In this document: positions 1-6,941 of the stretch, piece by piece
Position numbering within the stretch: position 1 is the first letter of the stretch
Layout: each line of letters starts with the position of its first letter
NCBI GenBank assembly: GCA_964567545.1
Contig: CAZMNB010000024.1
Span: 1-16,901 of the forward strand
Length of the DNA: 16,901 bases
Direction: 5' to 3'
DNA from: UBA7398 sp964567545
Lineage (GTDB): Bacteria; Actinomycetota; Actinomycetes; Nanopelagicales; Nanopelagicaceae
The notes under the pieces: model-generated
Told to the model about the DNA's origin: nothing
The model's input: the letters and a program-made list of their open reading frames with translations, nothing else
The model's database searches: none
Program-made: the position numbers and the translations under genes

Positions 1-73
1 CTAATTGGGTAAGTGAGGTATCTAAAGTTTGCAGGGTAATTAATCGCTCTTGTTCTTCGGGTGAGGATTTCAT
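1..73 (-). CDS. C4-type zinc-ribbon protein, N-terminal fragment (partial)
   Basis: The minus strand reads from an ATG at 73 and remains open to the window edge, giving 24 codons that begin MKSSPEEQERLITLQTLDTS. This resembles the N terminus of the actinobacterial C4-type zinc-ribbon family (CT398-like coiled-coil proteins), where a short acidic start is followed by a leucine-rich 'LxxLQxLDTxLxQL' helix. The family is usually about 240 residues, with a long coiled coil and a C-terminal CxxC...CxxC ribbon, all outside this window. A purine-rich Shine-Dalgarno candidate (GAGGGGAG) lies about 9 nt before the ATG. The gene lies on the same strand 55 nt downstream of the tRNA-Val gene and could share its transcript. 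Family assignment rests on the start alone. Confidence 0.65.
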   Translation of the reverse strand, partial: MKSSPEEQERLITLQTLDTSLTQL

Positions 74-128
74 AACCTGGCACTCCCCTCGAAGGGCTAA
101 TGAATTTGGAGTTGTTTTTCAGTTCTTG

Positions 129-200
129 TGGGCGCTGAGGGGATCGAACCCCCGACATCCTCGGTGTAAACGAGGCGCTCTACCGCTGAGCTAAGCACCC
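129..200 (-). tRNA. tRNA-Val (anticodon TAC)
   Basis: The minus strand folds into a complete cloverleaf. The 7-bp acceptor stem is GGGTGCT/AGCGCCC with one G-U pair. The D stem is GCTC/GAGC, the anticodon stem is CCTCG/CGAGG around the loop TTTACAC, and the T stem surrounds the loop TTCGATC. Anticodon positions 34-36 are TAC, which reads GTA valine codons. The discriminator base is A at 129. The following bases are CAAG, so CCA is not encoded and must be added after transcription. The gene lies 36 nt downstream of ahpE on the same strand. Confidence 0.97.
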
Positions 201-202
201 GG

Positions 203-222
203 GCTGCCGGTCTTCTGGCAGC
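203..222 (-). other. Hairpin between ahpE and tRNA-Val
   Basis: A perfect 6-bp inverted repeat, GCTGCC/GGCAGC, encloses an 8-nt loop. It lies 14 nt after the ahpE stop and 2 nt before the mature 5' end of the tRNA. No T-run follows on either strand, so it does not look like an intrinsic terminator. It could be a processing signal or structured 5' leader of a read-through transcript. Function is inferred only from position. Confidence 0.35.
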
Positions 223-233
223 TTGGCCTGCGA

Positions 234-239
234 AGTCTA
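234..239 (-). promoter_or_regulatory. Possible -10 for tRNA-Val, overlapping the ahpE stop
   Basis: The minus strand reads TAGACT here, matching the TANNNT core of an actinobacterial -10, and its first three bases are the ahpE stop codon. A start about 7 nt downstream would give a tRNA leader of roughly 27 nt containing the 203-222 hairpin. No convincing -35 was seen, and read-through from ahpE is equally possible. Confidence 0.25.
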
Positions 240-695
240 CAGGGTCGCCAACGCGGATTTGTACTCGTTAATATCGCGCGCAGCGCTGATCGCGTTAATA
301 ACTTGCCACTTAACTACGCCTGTTTTATCAATAATAAATGTGCCACGCACTGCGCATCCGCGCGCGTCATCAAAAACGCCATATTTCTTTGCGACATCAC
401 CATGTGGCCAGAAATCACTTAGAACTGAGAATTGATAATTCTCCCGCTCGGCAAATACTTTTTGCGTAAATGGTGAATCGCAAGAAATTGCTAGCAGTTC
501 TACACCTTCGTTTTGGAAAGCGCTGAGGTCGTCGCGAAGTGCACAAAGTTCGCCAGTGCAAGTTCCAGTAAATGAGAATGGATAAAAAGTTAACACCACG
601 TTTTTCTTTCCGCGAAAAGAAGATAGTGAAACTACCTCACCATGTTGATTCTTTAATTCAAAATCTGGAGCGAGCGCACCATTTGTTAGCGTCAT
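237..695 (-). CDS. ahpE: AhpE-type peroxiredoxin
   Basis: This 152-residue thioredoxin-fold peroxidase reduces hydrogen peroxide, organic peroxides or peroxynitrite in the cytoplasm. The PxxxTxxC active site is P39, T43 and C46, and the conserved arginine is R117 in 'AVRGTF'. The blocks 'LSDFWPHGDVAKKYGVFDD' and 'RGTFIIDKTG' match M. tuberculosis AhpE (153 residues) closely, so I prefer AhpE over a generic Bcp call. An extra cysteine, C51, lies five residues after the peroxidatic Cys in the C-x4-C arrangement of Bcp enzymes that use a resolving Cys in helix 2. M. tuberculosis AhpE, as I recall it, has Asp there and works as a 1-Cys enzyme. The ATG has an AGGAAG Shine-Dalgarno about 5 nt upstream. 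The gene starts 11 nt after the DUF3052 gene ends, so the two probably form an operon. Confidence 0.92.
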   Translation of the reverse strand: MTLTNGALAPDFELKNQHGEVVSLSSFRGKKNVVLTFYPFSFTGTCTGELCALRDDLSAFQNEGVELLAISCDSPFTQKVFAERENYQFSVLSDFWPHGDVAKKYGVFDDARGCAVRGTFIIDKTGVVKWQVINAISAARDINEYKSALATL

Positions 696-706
696 GTTCT
701 TCCTAT

Positions 707-1126
707 CTATTTCTTAGTGGATTTTCGGGCAAGAAGTTTGGTAGCAGTCCAATCGGATGCGACCGGGAATGATGATGTCACACTTAAGCCGGCTATTGGT
801 GCGGCATCTTGAATATCACTTGGTTCAACATGGCCATCTCGCCCCGCTTTTGGAGTTAGCAACCATAGTGAACCGTTTTCCGCTAAATATGTAAGTGCAT
901 CAACGAGCTCGTCAATTAAATCGCCATCATCTTCCCGCCACCAAAGTATGACCGAATCGACTACTTCATGTATTTCGCCAGAAAGTAAATCATTTCCAGA
1001 AATTTTAATTATTGAGTTGCGAATACTCTCATCGCAATCACTTTCGTGGCCAGATTCTAAAATCAGATGACCACTTACTATTCCCATTCGGGCGGCCACT
1101 AAATCTGGCCCCACAGGGGTGCTCAC
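707..1126 (-). CDS. DUF3052 family protein
   Basis: This 139-residue soluble protein of unknown function has an actinobacteria-restricted family pattern. It has an N-terminal 'ARMGI' segment, an acidic 'WWREDDGDLIDELVDAL' block at about residues 62-78, then 'GSLWLLTPKAGRDGHVEP' and an 'AAPIAGL' turn, ending in a basic tail. In M. tuberculosis the homologue lies beside ahpE and near aceE (Rv2238c-Rv2241, from memory), as here. The start is GTG at 1126, preceded by the purine-rich AGAGGTAGGT, so this gene looks leadered and uses a Shine-Dalgarno. It is the first gene of the DUF3052-ahpE unit and is divergent from aceE. No catalytic motif was recognised. Confidence 0.93.
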   Translation of the reverse strand: MSTPVGPDLVAARMGIVSGHLILESGHESDCDESIRNSIIKISGNDLLSGEIHEVVDSVILWWREDDGDLIDELVDALTYLAENGSLWLLTPKAGRDGHVEPSDIQDAAPIAGLSVTSSFPVASDWTATKLLARKSTKK

Positions 1127-1143
1127 TCAGACCTACCTCTCCG

Positions 1144-1150
1144 TACGGTA
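1144..1150. promoter_or_regulatory. Opposed overlapping -10 elements for DUF3052 and aceE
   Basis: The heptamer TACGGTA contains TACGGT on plus (1144-1149) and TACCGT on minus (1145-1150), each a TANNNT -10 core, within the 8-bp palindrome CCGTACGG (1141-1148). The minus start would lie near 1138, giving a leader of about 12 nt with a Shine-Dalgarno for the DUF3052 gene. The plus start would lie near 1156, well upstream of the chosen aceE start. No -35 was identified. Confidence 0.45.
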
Positions 1151-1166
1151 ATCGCGCTAATCGCGT
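1149..1166. repeat. Tandem 9-bp repeat in the DUF3052/aceE divergent region
   Basis: Two adjacent units, TAATCGCGC and TAATCGCGT, match at 8 of 9 positions. They abut the shared -10 region and overlap the predicted plus transcription start, a suitable position for a repressor operator. The function is inferred. Confidence 0.4.
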
Positions 1167-1292
1167 TATGTGAATTCGATGGAACAAGGAGAAGTCCACC
1201 GAAACTCGAGCATTTGCGCAAGTCCCCCGCCTATCGCCAGAGTTTCGGCGCTTCGATGTGACTCTTTGGCCAGCAACGGGAAAGATAGACCT
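1157..1292 (+). promoter_or_regulatory. Possible structured aceE 5' leader
   Basis: With the GTG at 1293 as the aceE start, this is the longest non-coding stretch in the window. A perfect 9-bp inverted repeat (CCGAAACTC at 1199-1207, GAGTTTCGG at 1240-1248) could form a long-loop stem. A smaller TCTTT/AAAGA stem (1263-1267 with 1281-1285) would hold the GGGAAAGA Shine-Dalgarno-like bases in its 3' arm. No known riboswitch was recognised. The reading frame is open through this stretch back to GTG 1170, so it could instead be an N-terminal extension. Confidence 0.35.
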
Positions 1293-4013
1293 GTGCGCGA
1301 TTTAAGTGAACTTCCAAACAATGCCATTGATGCCCTCTTCGATTCCAACCCTGAAGAAACCGCAGAATGGCACCAATCCTTTGATGCGTTAATTAAACAT
1401 GCTGGTCCAACTAGAGCGCGGTATTTGATGCTCTCGCTATTGCAACATGCCCATCAAAAAGAATTACAGCTGCCTGCGCTGCGATTGACCGATTACATAA
1501 ATACGATTCCACCAGAGCGAGAACCAACCTTTCCCGGCGACGAAGCAGTTGAACGCAGAATTCGCGCATTTATCCGTTGGAACGCTGCACTATTAGTTCA
1601 TCGAGCGCAACGACCAGGGATTGGCGTTGGCGGACATATCTCCTCATTTGCGTCATCAGCAGCACTTTACGAAGTTGGCTTTAATCATTTCTTCCGCGGC
1701 AAAGATCATGGTGGGGGCGGCGATCAAATTTATTATCAAGGCCATGCCAGTCCCGGTATCTACTCGCGTGCATTTTTAGAAGGTAGGTTCTCTGAAAAGC
1801 AATTAGATGGGTTCCGCCAAGAACTTTCACATCCAGGTGGCGGGCTATCTTCTTATCCGCATCCAAGATTAATGCCCGATTTTTGGGAGTTTCCAACCGT
1901 TTCAATGGGACTTGGTCCAATCAATGCAGTTTATCAAGCGCGCTTTAATCGTTACTTACATGGTCGCGGAATTAAAGATACAAGTGATCAACGTGTTTGG
2001 GCATTTCTCGGTGATGGCGAAACCGATGAACCAGAAAGTGTTGCAGCTTTAACTTTAGCGGCGCGCGAAAAGTTAGATAACTTAACTTTTGTAATCAATT
2101 GCAACTTGCAACGACTTGATGGACCAGTTCGCGGTAACGGCAAAATCATTCAAGAGTTAGAAGCCTTATATACCGGAGCAGGGTGGAATGTAATTAAAGT
2201 TATTTGGGGTCGCGAATGGGATCCACTTTTTGCATCTGATCGAGAAGGCGCACTTGTTGATTTAATGAATATAACTCCAGATGGCGACTTCCAAACATTT
2301 AAAGCTGAAGGTGGCGCATATGTAAAAGATAATTTCTTTGGTCGAGATCCGCGTACCGCAGCAATGGTCGCGAATTGGACACCTGATCAAGTTTGGAATC
2401 TAAAGCGAGGTGGCCACGATTATCGAAAGCTTTACGCTGCATATAAGGCTGCGACTGAACATAAAGATCGACCAACCGTAATTCTCGCGAAAACTATTAA
2501 AGGATGGACCCTTGGTTCTAACTTTGAAGGTCGTAACTCAACCCATCAAATGAAAAAAATGACTTTGGAAAACATTATTGAATTCCGAGATCGTCTTGAA
2601 ATTCCAATAACTGATGAGAAACTCGATAAATATTTGCCACCATATTTCCATCCTGGCGTAGATTCACCAGAATATAAATACATGATGGAACGGCGAAACG
2701 CGCTTGGTGGATCAATGCCGAAACGTAGATCGATTTCTAAACCTTTGACCCAACCTGCTGAATCTGCATTTGAAGTTGCAAAGCGTGGCTCTGGCCATCA
2801 AGAAATTGCCACAACAATGGCCTTCGTACGATTGCTTAAAGATTTAATTAAAGATGAAGGGCTTGGTTCAAGATTTGTACCGATTATTCCTGATGAAGCT
2901 CGCACTTTCGGAATGGACTCTCTCTTCCCATCGCTAAAGATTTATTCACCACATGGTCAGCTCTACACCTCAGTAGATCGCGAATTAATGCTCTCTTATA
3001 AAGAATCAACTAGCGGCGTAATTTTGCATGAAGGTATAAATGAAGCAGGCTCGGTTGCCTCTTTCACAGCCGTTGGAACTTCGTATGCAACTCACGATGA
3101 ACCAATGATTCCGATATATATTTTTTACTCGATGTTTGGCTTCCAAAGAACTGGTGATGCATTTTGGGCAGCAGCCGATCAGATGTCACGCGGTTTTGTA
3201 ATGGGTGCCACTGCTGGCAGAACCACGCTTAACGGTGAGGGTCTCCAACACGAAGATGGTCACTCTCACCTACTAGCGTCCACAAACCCTGCGGTAGTTT
3301 CTTATGACCCAGCATTTGCTTTTGAAATTGGGCAGATTGTTAAAGACGGATTACGTCGCATGTATGGTGCAAATAGTGAAAATATTTTCTATTACTTAAC
3401 GATGTACAACGAGCCTTACCTGCAACCTGCGCAACCAGAGAACCTTGATGTAAGGGGTCTTTTGAAAGGCATCTACTTATATGCCGAGGCGCGCGGCCGC
3501 AAGAAACGGCAAGCAAATATCCTGGCTTCTGGCGTAGCTGTAAATGCCGCGATGAAGGCGCAAAAGTTATTGAAAGATGATTGGGGCGTCAACGCAAACG
3601 TTTGGTCGGTAACTTCTTGGAACGAACTTCGCCGAGATGGGCTGGAGATAGATCGCCATAACTTATTACACCCTAATAATTTAAAAACTGCTTTTATTAC
3701 TGACCGATTAAGCTCAGTAAATGGACCGGTCCTCGCTGTCAGTGATTTCATGCGAGCAGTTCAAGATCAAATTTTACCGTGGGTGCCACAACGATTTGAT
3801 TCGCTTGGTACCGATGGTTTTGGTCTTTCAGATACTCGCGGCGCGCTCCGTCGGCACTTTAAAGTAGATGCTGAATCAATTACGGTCGCAGTACTTTCGC
3901 AATTAGTTCGAGAGAAAAAGATGAATAAGAAAGTAATACAAGCTGCCATTGATAAGTACAAACTTAATGATGTTTCAGCGGCCGATCCTGGAAATACTGA
4001 AGGATCCGGTTGA
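1293..4013 (+). CDS. aceE: Pyruvate dehydrogenase E1 component, homodimeric type
   Basis: AceE performs the thiamine-diphosphate-dependent decarboxylation of pyruvate and acetyl transfer to lipoyl-E2 in the cytoplasmic pyruvate dehydrogenase complex. From the GTG at 1293 it has 906 residues, normal for actinobacterial AceE. The ThDP motif is GDGETDE (about 240-246) followed by NCN (269-271). A catalytic-loop histidine lies in 'EGRNSTHQMKKM' (about 418), and the glutamate in 'GINEAG' (about 584) is in the cofactor-activating position. 'YSMFGFQRTGD' and 'LNGEGLQHEDGHSH' are hallmark blocks. Starts at GTG 1170 or ATG 1179 would add 41 or 38 residues with atypical codon use and no family resemblance, so I prefer GTG 1293, which follows a GGGAAAG. 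It is divergent from DUF3052 and its stop is 1 nt from the MFS stop. Confidence 0.95.
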   Translation: MRDLSELPNNAIDALFDSNPEETAEWHQSFDALIKHAGPTRARYLMLSLLQHAHQKELQLPALRLTDYINTIPPEREPTFPGDEAVERRIRAFIRWNAALLVHRAQRPGIGVGGHISSFASSAALYEVGFNHFFRGKDHGGGGDQIYYQGHASPGIYSRAFLEGRFSEKQLDGFRQELSHPGGGLSSYPHPRLMPDFWEFPTVSMGLGPINAVYQARFNRYLHGRGIKDTSDQRVWAFLGDGETDEPESVAALTLAAREKLDNLTFVINCNLQRLDGPVRGNGKIIQELEALYTGAGWNVIKVIWGREWDPLFASDREGALVDLMNITPDGDFQTFKAEGGAYVKDNFFGRDPRTAAMVANWTPDQVWNLKRGGHDYRKLYAAYKAATEHKDRPTVILAKTIKGWTLGSNFEGRNSTHQMKKMTLENIIEFRDRLEIPITDEKLDKYLPPYFHPGVDSPEYKYMMERRNALGGSMPKRRSISKPLTQPAESAFEVAKRGSGHQEIATTMAFVRLLKDLIKDEGLGSRFVPIIPDEARTFGMDSLFPSLKIYSPHGQLYTSVDRELMLSYKESTSGVILHEGINEAGSVASFTAVGTSYATHDEPMIPIYIFYSMFGFQRTGDAFWAAADQMSRGFVMGATAGRTTLNGEGLQHEDGHSHLLASTNPAVVSYDPAFAFEIGQIVKDGLRRMYGANSENIFYYLTMYNEPYLQPAQPENLDVRGLLKGIYLYAEARGRKKRQANILASGVAVNAAMKAQKLLKDDWGVNANVWSVTSWNELRRDGLEIDRHNLLHPNNLKTAFITDRLSSVNGPVLAVSDFMRAVQDQILPWVPQRFDSLGTDGFGLSDTRGALRRHFKVDAESITVAVLSQLVREKKMNKKVIQAAIDKYKLNDVSAADPGNTEGSG

Positions 4014-4014
4014 G

Positions 4015-5190
4015 TTAAACTTTGCCGGCGGCGGCAAAGAAGGTTACTGCAGCTAGCATCAAAGCTGGGATAACCAACATCAGTGGCAATCCAATTATGT
4101 GAATGGTCCAAGCCAGCAGAACGCGTACTGCGAAATTTAATATCTGATTTAGCGCACCAATTTCGGCAACAATTACACCACCTGGACGATCACTTCTTCG
4201 CCCAGCTATCGCCAAGAAGAGTGGGCCTAGGAATGAAATACCAACCCCACCTACTAAAAAGGCGACATTTACAATAAAAAAACCAGTAGCTAGCTGGCTT
4301 TTTGATATCAAATATCCAGTAAACATGAAGATTGCAAAAGTTAAACCGCCAACTAATGGGAATACTCTGATCAATCTCTGTTCACTCCAACGTTTTGAAA
4401 GCGGACCGAAAGAGATTCTTCCAATAATCATCCCACCCATAAAGCAGATGTATGGAATTACCGCAAGTGAAGCATTCACGCCAATTTCTTCCCGAGCAAA
4501 AATTGAGCCCCAATCGCCGAGCATCGTTTCTAAACTTTGCGAAAAAAGCACAGCGATGCTGATAAACCAATCAATTTTGAAAGATTTCGCCATATCCTTA
4601 AGTGTTACAACTTCATCTGAATCCGTAATCTCGCTGCCTTGTAATAGAACGCCGCGTAGCAGATAAATTACAAACATCGTTATGAAAAAATCAATAATCA
4701 CTAAGGTATCTACGTGCCATGTAATCGGAATGGTCTGAGCCACCAATGATGCGACAATGGCACTAGAAAGCGCCCCTGCCGTCCAAAATCCATGCATAAA
4801 TGGAATTATGGTTTGGCCGCTATCTTTTTGGCGATGAAAAGCCTGAGCGTTTATGGCGATGTGATAACTCGACCAAGAGGCACCACACATCAAATTCAAA
4901 ATTAAATATATAAATGGGTTGTGAAGATGAACCATAATTGCGAGCGTTCCATACATAGTAAATGTTGAAACAATCAATACCTGCCTCACACCAATTCGGT
5001 GAACTATATGGCCCATCGTTAAGAGACTTACCAACGCTCCAATTGATCCGGTGCTTAGCAGGACACCAAAGATTCCGTTGCTTACTCCTAAATTATGTTT
5101 GATCTCAGGCATGCGCGGCCCTAGCGTCATTACGCCTAATCCAAAGAGGCCAAACATTGTAGCCAGCGCCTGCTTTTCAGCTCGGCCCAT
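4015..5190 (-). CDS. MFS transporter, YbjJ-like
   Basis: This 391-residue major facilitator protein has about 12 hydrophobic helices. The N-terminal half contains 'GLGVMTLGPRMPEIKHNLG' and 'GHIVHRIGVRQ', the family's loop between helices 2 and 3. The C-terminal half has 'DWGSIFAREEIGVNASLAV' and 'GRISFGPLSKRW', which resemble the YbjJ-like branch of exporters. The substrate cannot be deduced. The ATG at 5190 follows the YbbN-like gene by 17 nt on the same strand, so it probably belongs to a meaB-ybbN-MFS transcript. There is no strong Shine-Dalgarno, but CATACT lies 6 nt before the ATG (5197-5202), leaving a weak internal promoter possible. The terminal codons form the 4020-4039 hairpin. Confidence 0.92.
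   Translation of the reverse strand: MGRAEKQALATMFGLFGLGVMTLGPRMPEIKHNLGVSNGIFGVLLSTGSIGALVSLLTMGHIVHRIGVRQVLIVSTFTMYGTLAIMVHLHNPFIYLILNLMCGASWSSYHIAINAQAFHRQKDSGQTIIPFMHGFWTAGALSSAIVASLVAQTIPITWHVDTLVIIDFFITMFVIYLLRGVLLQGSEITDSDEVVTLKDMAKSFKIDWFISIAVLFSQSLETMLGDWGSIFAREEIGVNASLAVIPYICFMGGMIIGRISFGPLSKRWSEQRLIRVFPLVGGLTFAIFMFTGYLISKSQLATGFFIVNVAFLVGGVGISFLGPLFLAIAGRRSDRPGGVIVAEIGALNQILNFAVRVLLAWTIHIIGLPLMLVIPALMLAAVTFFAAAGKV
4020..4039. terminator. Terminator-like hairpin inside the MFS 3' end
   Basis: A perfect 8-bp stem, CTTTGCCG/CGGCAAAG, surrounds the tetraloop GCGG. It begins 7 nt after the aceE stop. On the minus strand it is formed by the last codons of the MFS gene (encoding FAAAGK) and is followed by TTTAA, a minimal T-run that includes the stop codon. 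It could terminate transcripts from both sides, but the T-run is weak. Confidence 0.45.
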
Positions 5191-5207
5191 TTCTTTAGTA
5201 TGTTTTA

Positions 5208-6107
5208 TTAAAATAACGCACTCGCCAACGTGTTTCGAGCTTTTATTAAAATTGGATCTATTGGATCTACTAATGAAAATAGTGAAAGCAAATGCTCCTT
5301 TGCCCGTTTCTTATCATCGCCATCCAAAATACGGATAGATTTTATTAACCGATTAAATCCACTTTCATAATTTCCACTAGCAACCTCTAAATCTGCTGCT
5401 TGAATCTGTAACGCTAAATCGTTTGGTTCGGCGGCAGCTTTCGCCAAGATGGTTCCACTATCCAAATTAGAAATACGAACCATCAACTCACATTGGGCTA
5501 ACCCAATCTGCGCCAACTTCTCGGCGGGTTTTCTAGAAAGCCATTTCTTGTATGCAAGCGCAGCCGATGCATAATCACCTTTTTCAAGCGCCGCCATTGC
5601 ATCTAGCTCTTCTGGCTCCATCATTGGTTCGGCTGGTTCGTTTGTTTTTGCCGGTCCCGCAATCTTTAACCCTTTTTGAGCAGCTAGCTCTAATAATTTG
5701 TTAATTACAGCGCGAATTTGTGGCTCTGGATGCGGTGCATCAAAGAGTGGAACGCCTTGCTCTTGAATCAGCGCAATACAAAATGGCAAAGATTGAACTT
5801 GTAATGCGTTCGCCATCTCGGGATATTTATCAAGATTTACGCTGCCTAATCGCCAACTGCCGCCTGCCTCGTTTGCAAACTTATTAAGTATTTCTAAGAC
5901 TTGAACCGACTCAGGCATCCGGGCTGACCACGCTAAAAGTACGACTGGGGTTGTATTGGAAAGGCTAACAAAATCACTCACTAAGTTTTCTGGAGTTGCT
6001 TCAATAGCCACACCTGTTGGAAGTGGATTTGAATTTGCAGCCGGCTTTTTTAGGGAACTTAGATCAAATGCTCTTCCGAAATTTTGTGGCAAATTAGGGG
6101 TACTCAC
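5208..6107 (-). CDS. ybbN: Thioredoxin-fold/TPR protein, YbbN-like co-chaperone
   Basis: This 299-residue cytoplasmic protein has a linker of about 40 residues and a thioredoxin-like domain (about residues 40-145). Where thioredoxin has WCGPC, it reads W60-SARMP, so both redox cysteines are absent. The cis-proline region is 'SLPFC' (106-110). The C-terminal half is helical, with TPR-like repeats ('ALEKGDYASAALAYKKWL', 'VASGNYESGFNRLIK') and the closing signature 'LVDPIDPILIKARNTLASALF'. This architecture matches E. coli YbbN/CnoX and M. tuberculosis Rv1324. The redox-dead site suggests protein binding rather than disulfide exchange. The start is GTG at 6107, 14 nt after the meaB stop; TAGGAT at 6114-6119 could be either a Shine-Dalgarno or a leaderless -10. 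Confidence 0.9.
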   Translation of the reverse strand: MSTPNLPQNFGRAFDLSSLKKPAANSNPLPTGVAIEATPENLVSDFVSLSNTTPVVLLAWSARMPESVQVLEILNKFANEAGGSWRLGSVNLDKYPEMANALQVQSLPFCIALIQEQGVPLFDAPHPEPQIRAVINKLLELAAQKGLKIAGPAKTNEPAEPMMEPEELDAMAALEKGDYASAALAYKKWLSRKPAEKLAQIGLAQCELMVRISNLDSGTILAKAAAEPNDLALQIQAADLEVASGNYESGFNRLIKSIRILDGDDKKRAKEHLLSLFSLVDPIDPILIKARNTLASALF

Positions 6108-6113
6108 CCGGTA

Positions 6114-6119
6114 ATCCTA
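6114..6119 (-). promoter_or_regulatory. Possible leaderless -10 or Shine-Dalgarno before ybbN
   Basis: Minus-strand TAGGAT ends exactly 6 nt before the GTG at 6107, the same spacing as the other leaderless candidates in this window. It also contains AGGA at a usable Shine-Dalgarno distance. Because the gene follows meaB by 14 nt, the ribosome-binding reading is at least as likely. Confidence 0.35.
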
Positions 6120-6121
6120 TT

Positions 6122-6922
6122 TCAATTTTTTGTATGGAGATAATTTAAATGGCTGTGAATTGCATCTAAAACCGCACTAGCGCCAGTTTCGTTCTCCATC
6201 GAACCAATTAATACTGGTGGTTTCCAATTTGCATCTTTAGCTGAGAGCGCAAGTGAACGCTCTACCTCCCGAGCAACCTCGTCCGCGCCGCCGCGATCTT
6301 CTTTATTTATTAAATAAAGATCACCAATTTCCATCACACCAGCCTTTGCCGCTTGAATACCATCACCCATTCCTGGAGCGAGGACCACCATTACGGTATC
6401 GGCGTGACGCATCACTTCAATCTCACTCTGGCCAACACCAACCGTTTCGATAATCACATTATCAAATCCAGCTATCGACAAAATGTAAACCACTGAATCG
6501 GTGGCATTTGATAATCCGCCCAGTGCACCTCGAGTAGCAAGTGAACGAATAAAAACTTTCTTATCGGAAAAATGATGAGTTAATCTGATTCGATCACCAA
6601 GCAATGCGCCACCTGTGATTGCTGAAGATGGATCGATTGCCACGATTGCAACTGATTCGCCGTTCTTTCGAATCAAATTTATCAAAGCGCTAGTTGTTGT
6701 AGATTTTCCGACGCCAGGACTCCCAGTAATGCCAATTATTGGCGGCAACTTATCTGGAACTCCTAAAAATGGTTTCAATTCTGAAACTAGTAATTCAAAA
6801 TCTTCAACAAGCGAAGCTGCTTTAGCGATGATTCTTTGATCGCCGCTTCTAATTTCTGATGCAAAATCGGCGATGGACTTGAGCGCACTTTCTCGTGTCG
6901 CTGGTTTGTCTGGGCTCGCCAT
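6122..6922 (-). CDS. meaB: MeaB-type GTPase, methylmalonyl-CoA mutase chaperone
   Basis: This G3E-family P-loop GTPase protects and reloads adenosylcobalamin-dependent methylmalonyl-CoA mutase. From the ATG at 6922 it has 266 residues. The Walker A motif GSPGVGKS is at about 67-74, DPSS at 97-100, the switch region ETVGVGQSE at 159-167, and the base-recognition motif NKED at 206-209. An upstream in-frame start would add 23 residues with no family resemblance and would run into the mce gene, so I reject it. TATCGT lies 7 nt before the ATG, suggesting a leaderless mRNA. The protein ends soon after the G domain; M. extorquens MeaB is about 330 residues, so the C-terminal dimerisation arm appears shortened. 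It is divergent from mce with a 19-nt gap and leads the meaB-ybbN-MFS unit. Confidence 0.93.
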   Translation of the reverse strand: MASPDKPATRESALKSIADFASEIRSGDQRIIAKAASLVEDFELLVSELKPFLGVPDKLPPIIGITGSPGVGKSTTTSALINLIRKNGESVAIVAIDPSSAITGGALLGDRIRLTHHFSDKKVFIRSLATRGALGGLSNATDSVVYILSIAGFDNVIIETVGVGQSEIEVMRHADTVMVVLAPGMGDGIQAAKAGVMEIGDLYLINKEDRGGADEVAREVERSLALSAKDANWKPPVLIGSMENETGASAVLDAIHSHLNYLHTKN

Positions 6923-6928
6923 ACCTGA

Positions 6929-6935
6929 CACGATA
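6929..6935. promoter_or_regulatory. Overlapping opposed -10 elements for meaB and mce
   Basis: In CACGATA the minus strand reads TATCGT (6935-6930), 7 nt before the meaB ATG. The plus strand reads CACGAT (6929-6934), 7 nt before the mce GTG. The minus element fits TANNNT; the plus one keeps only the key A at position 2 and T at position 6. The gap between starts is 19 nt, so any upstream promoter would have to lie in the opposite gene. Confidence 0.5.
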
Positions 6936-6941
6936 CGACAT

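Noticed and set aside
85..96. Hairpin CCCTTCGAGGG before the zinc-ribbon gene as a terminator or attenuator
   Set aside because: Only a 4-bp stem with a 3-nt loop; it overlaps the Shine-Dalgarno bases, but this is too short to argue for regulation.
203..222. Intrinsic terminator for ahpE
   Set aside because: The stem is only 6 bp and no T-run follows on either strand.
572..772. Plus-strand reading frame opposite ahpE/DUF3052
   Set aside because: It is antisense to two well-supported genes, spans their junction, and its product has no recognisable features. Similar antisense frames opposite aceE, the MFS gene, ALDH and murA were dropped for the same reason.
1170..1292. N-terminal extension of AceE from GTG 1170 or ATG 1179
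   Set aside because: The 38-41 added residues have unusual codons and no resemblance to AceE N termini, and no Shine-Dalgarno precedes them. TAATCG and TATGTG lie 6 nt upstream of 1170 and 1179 but miss the last -10 base. Not excluded, only less likely than GTG 1293.
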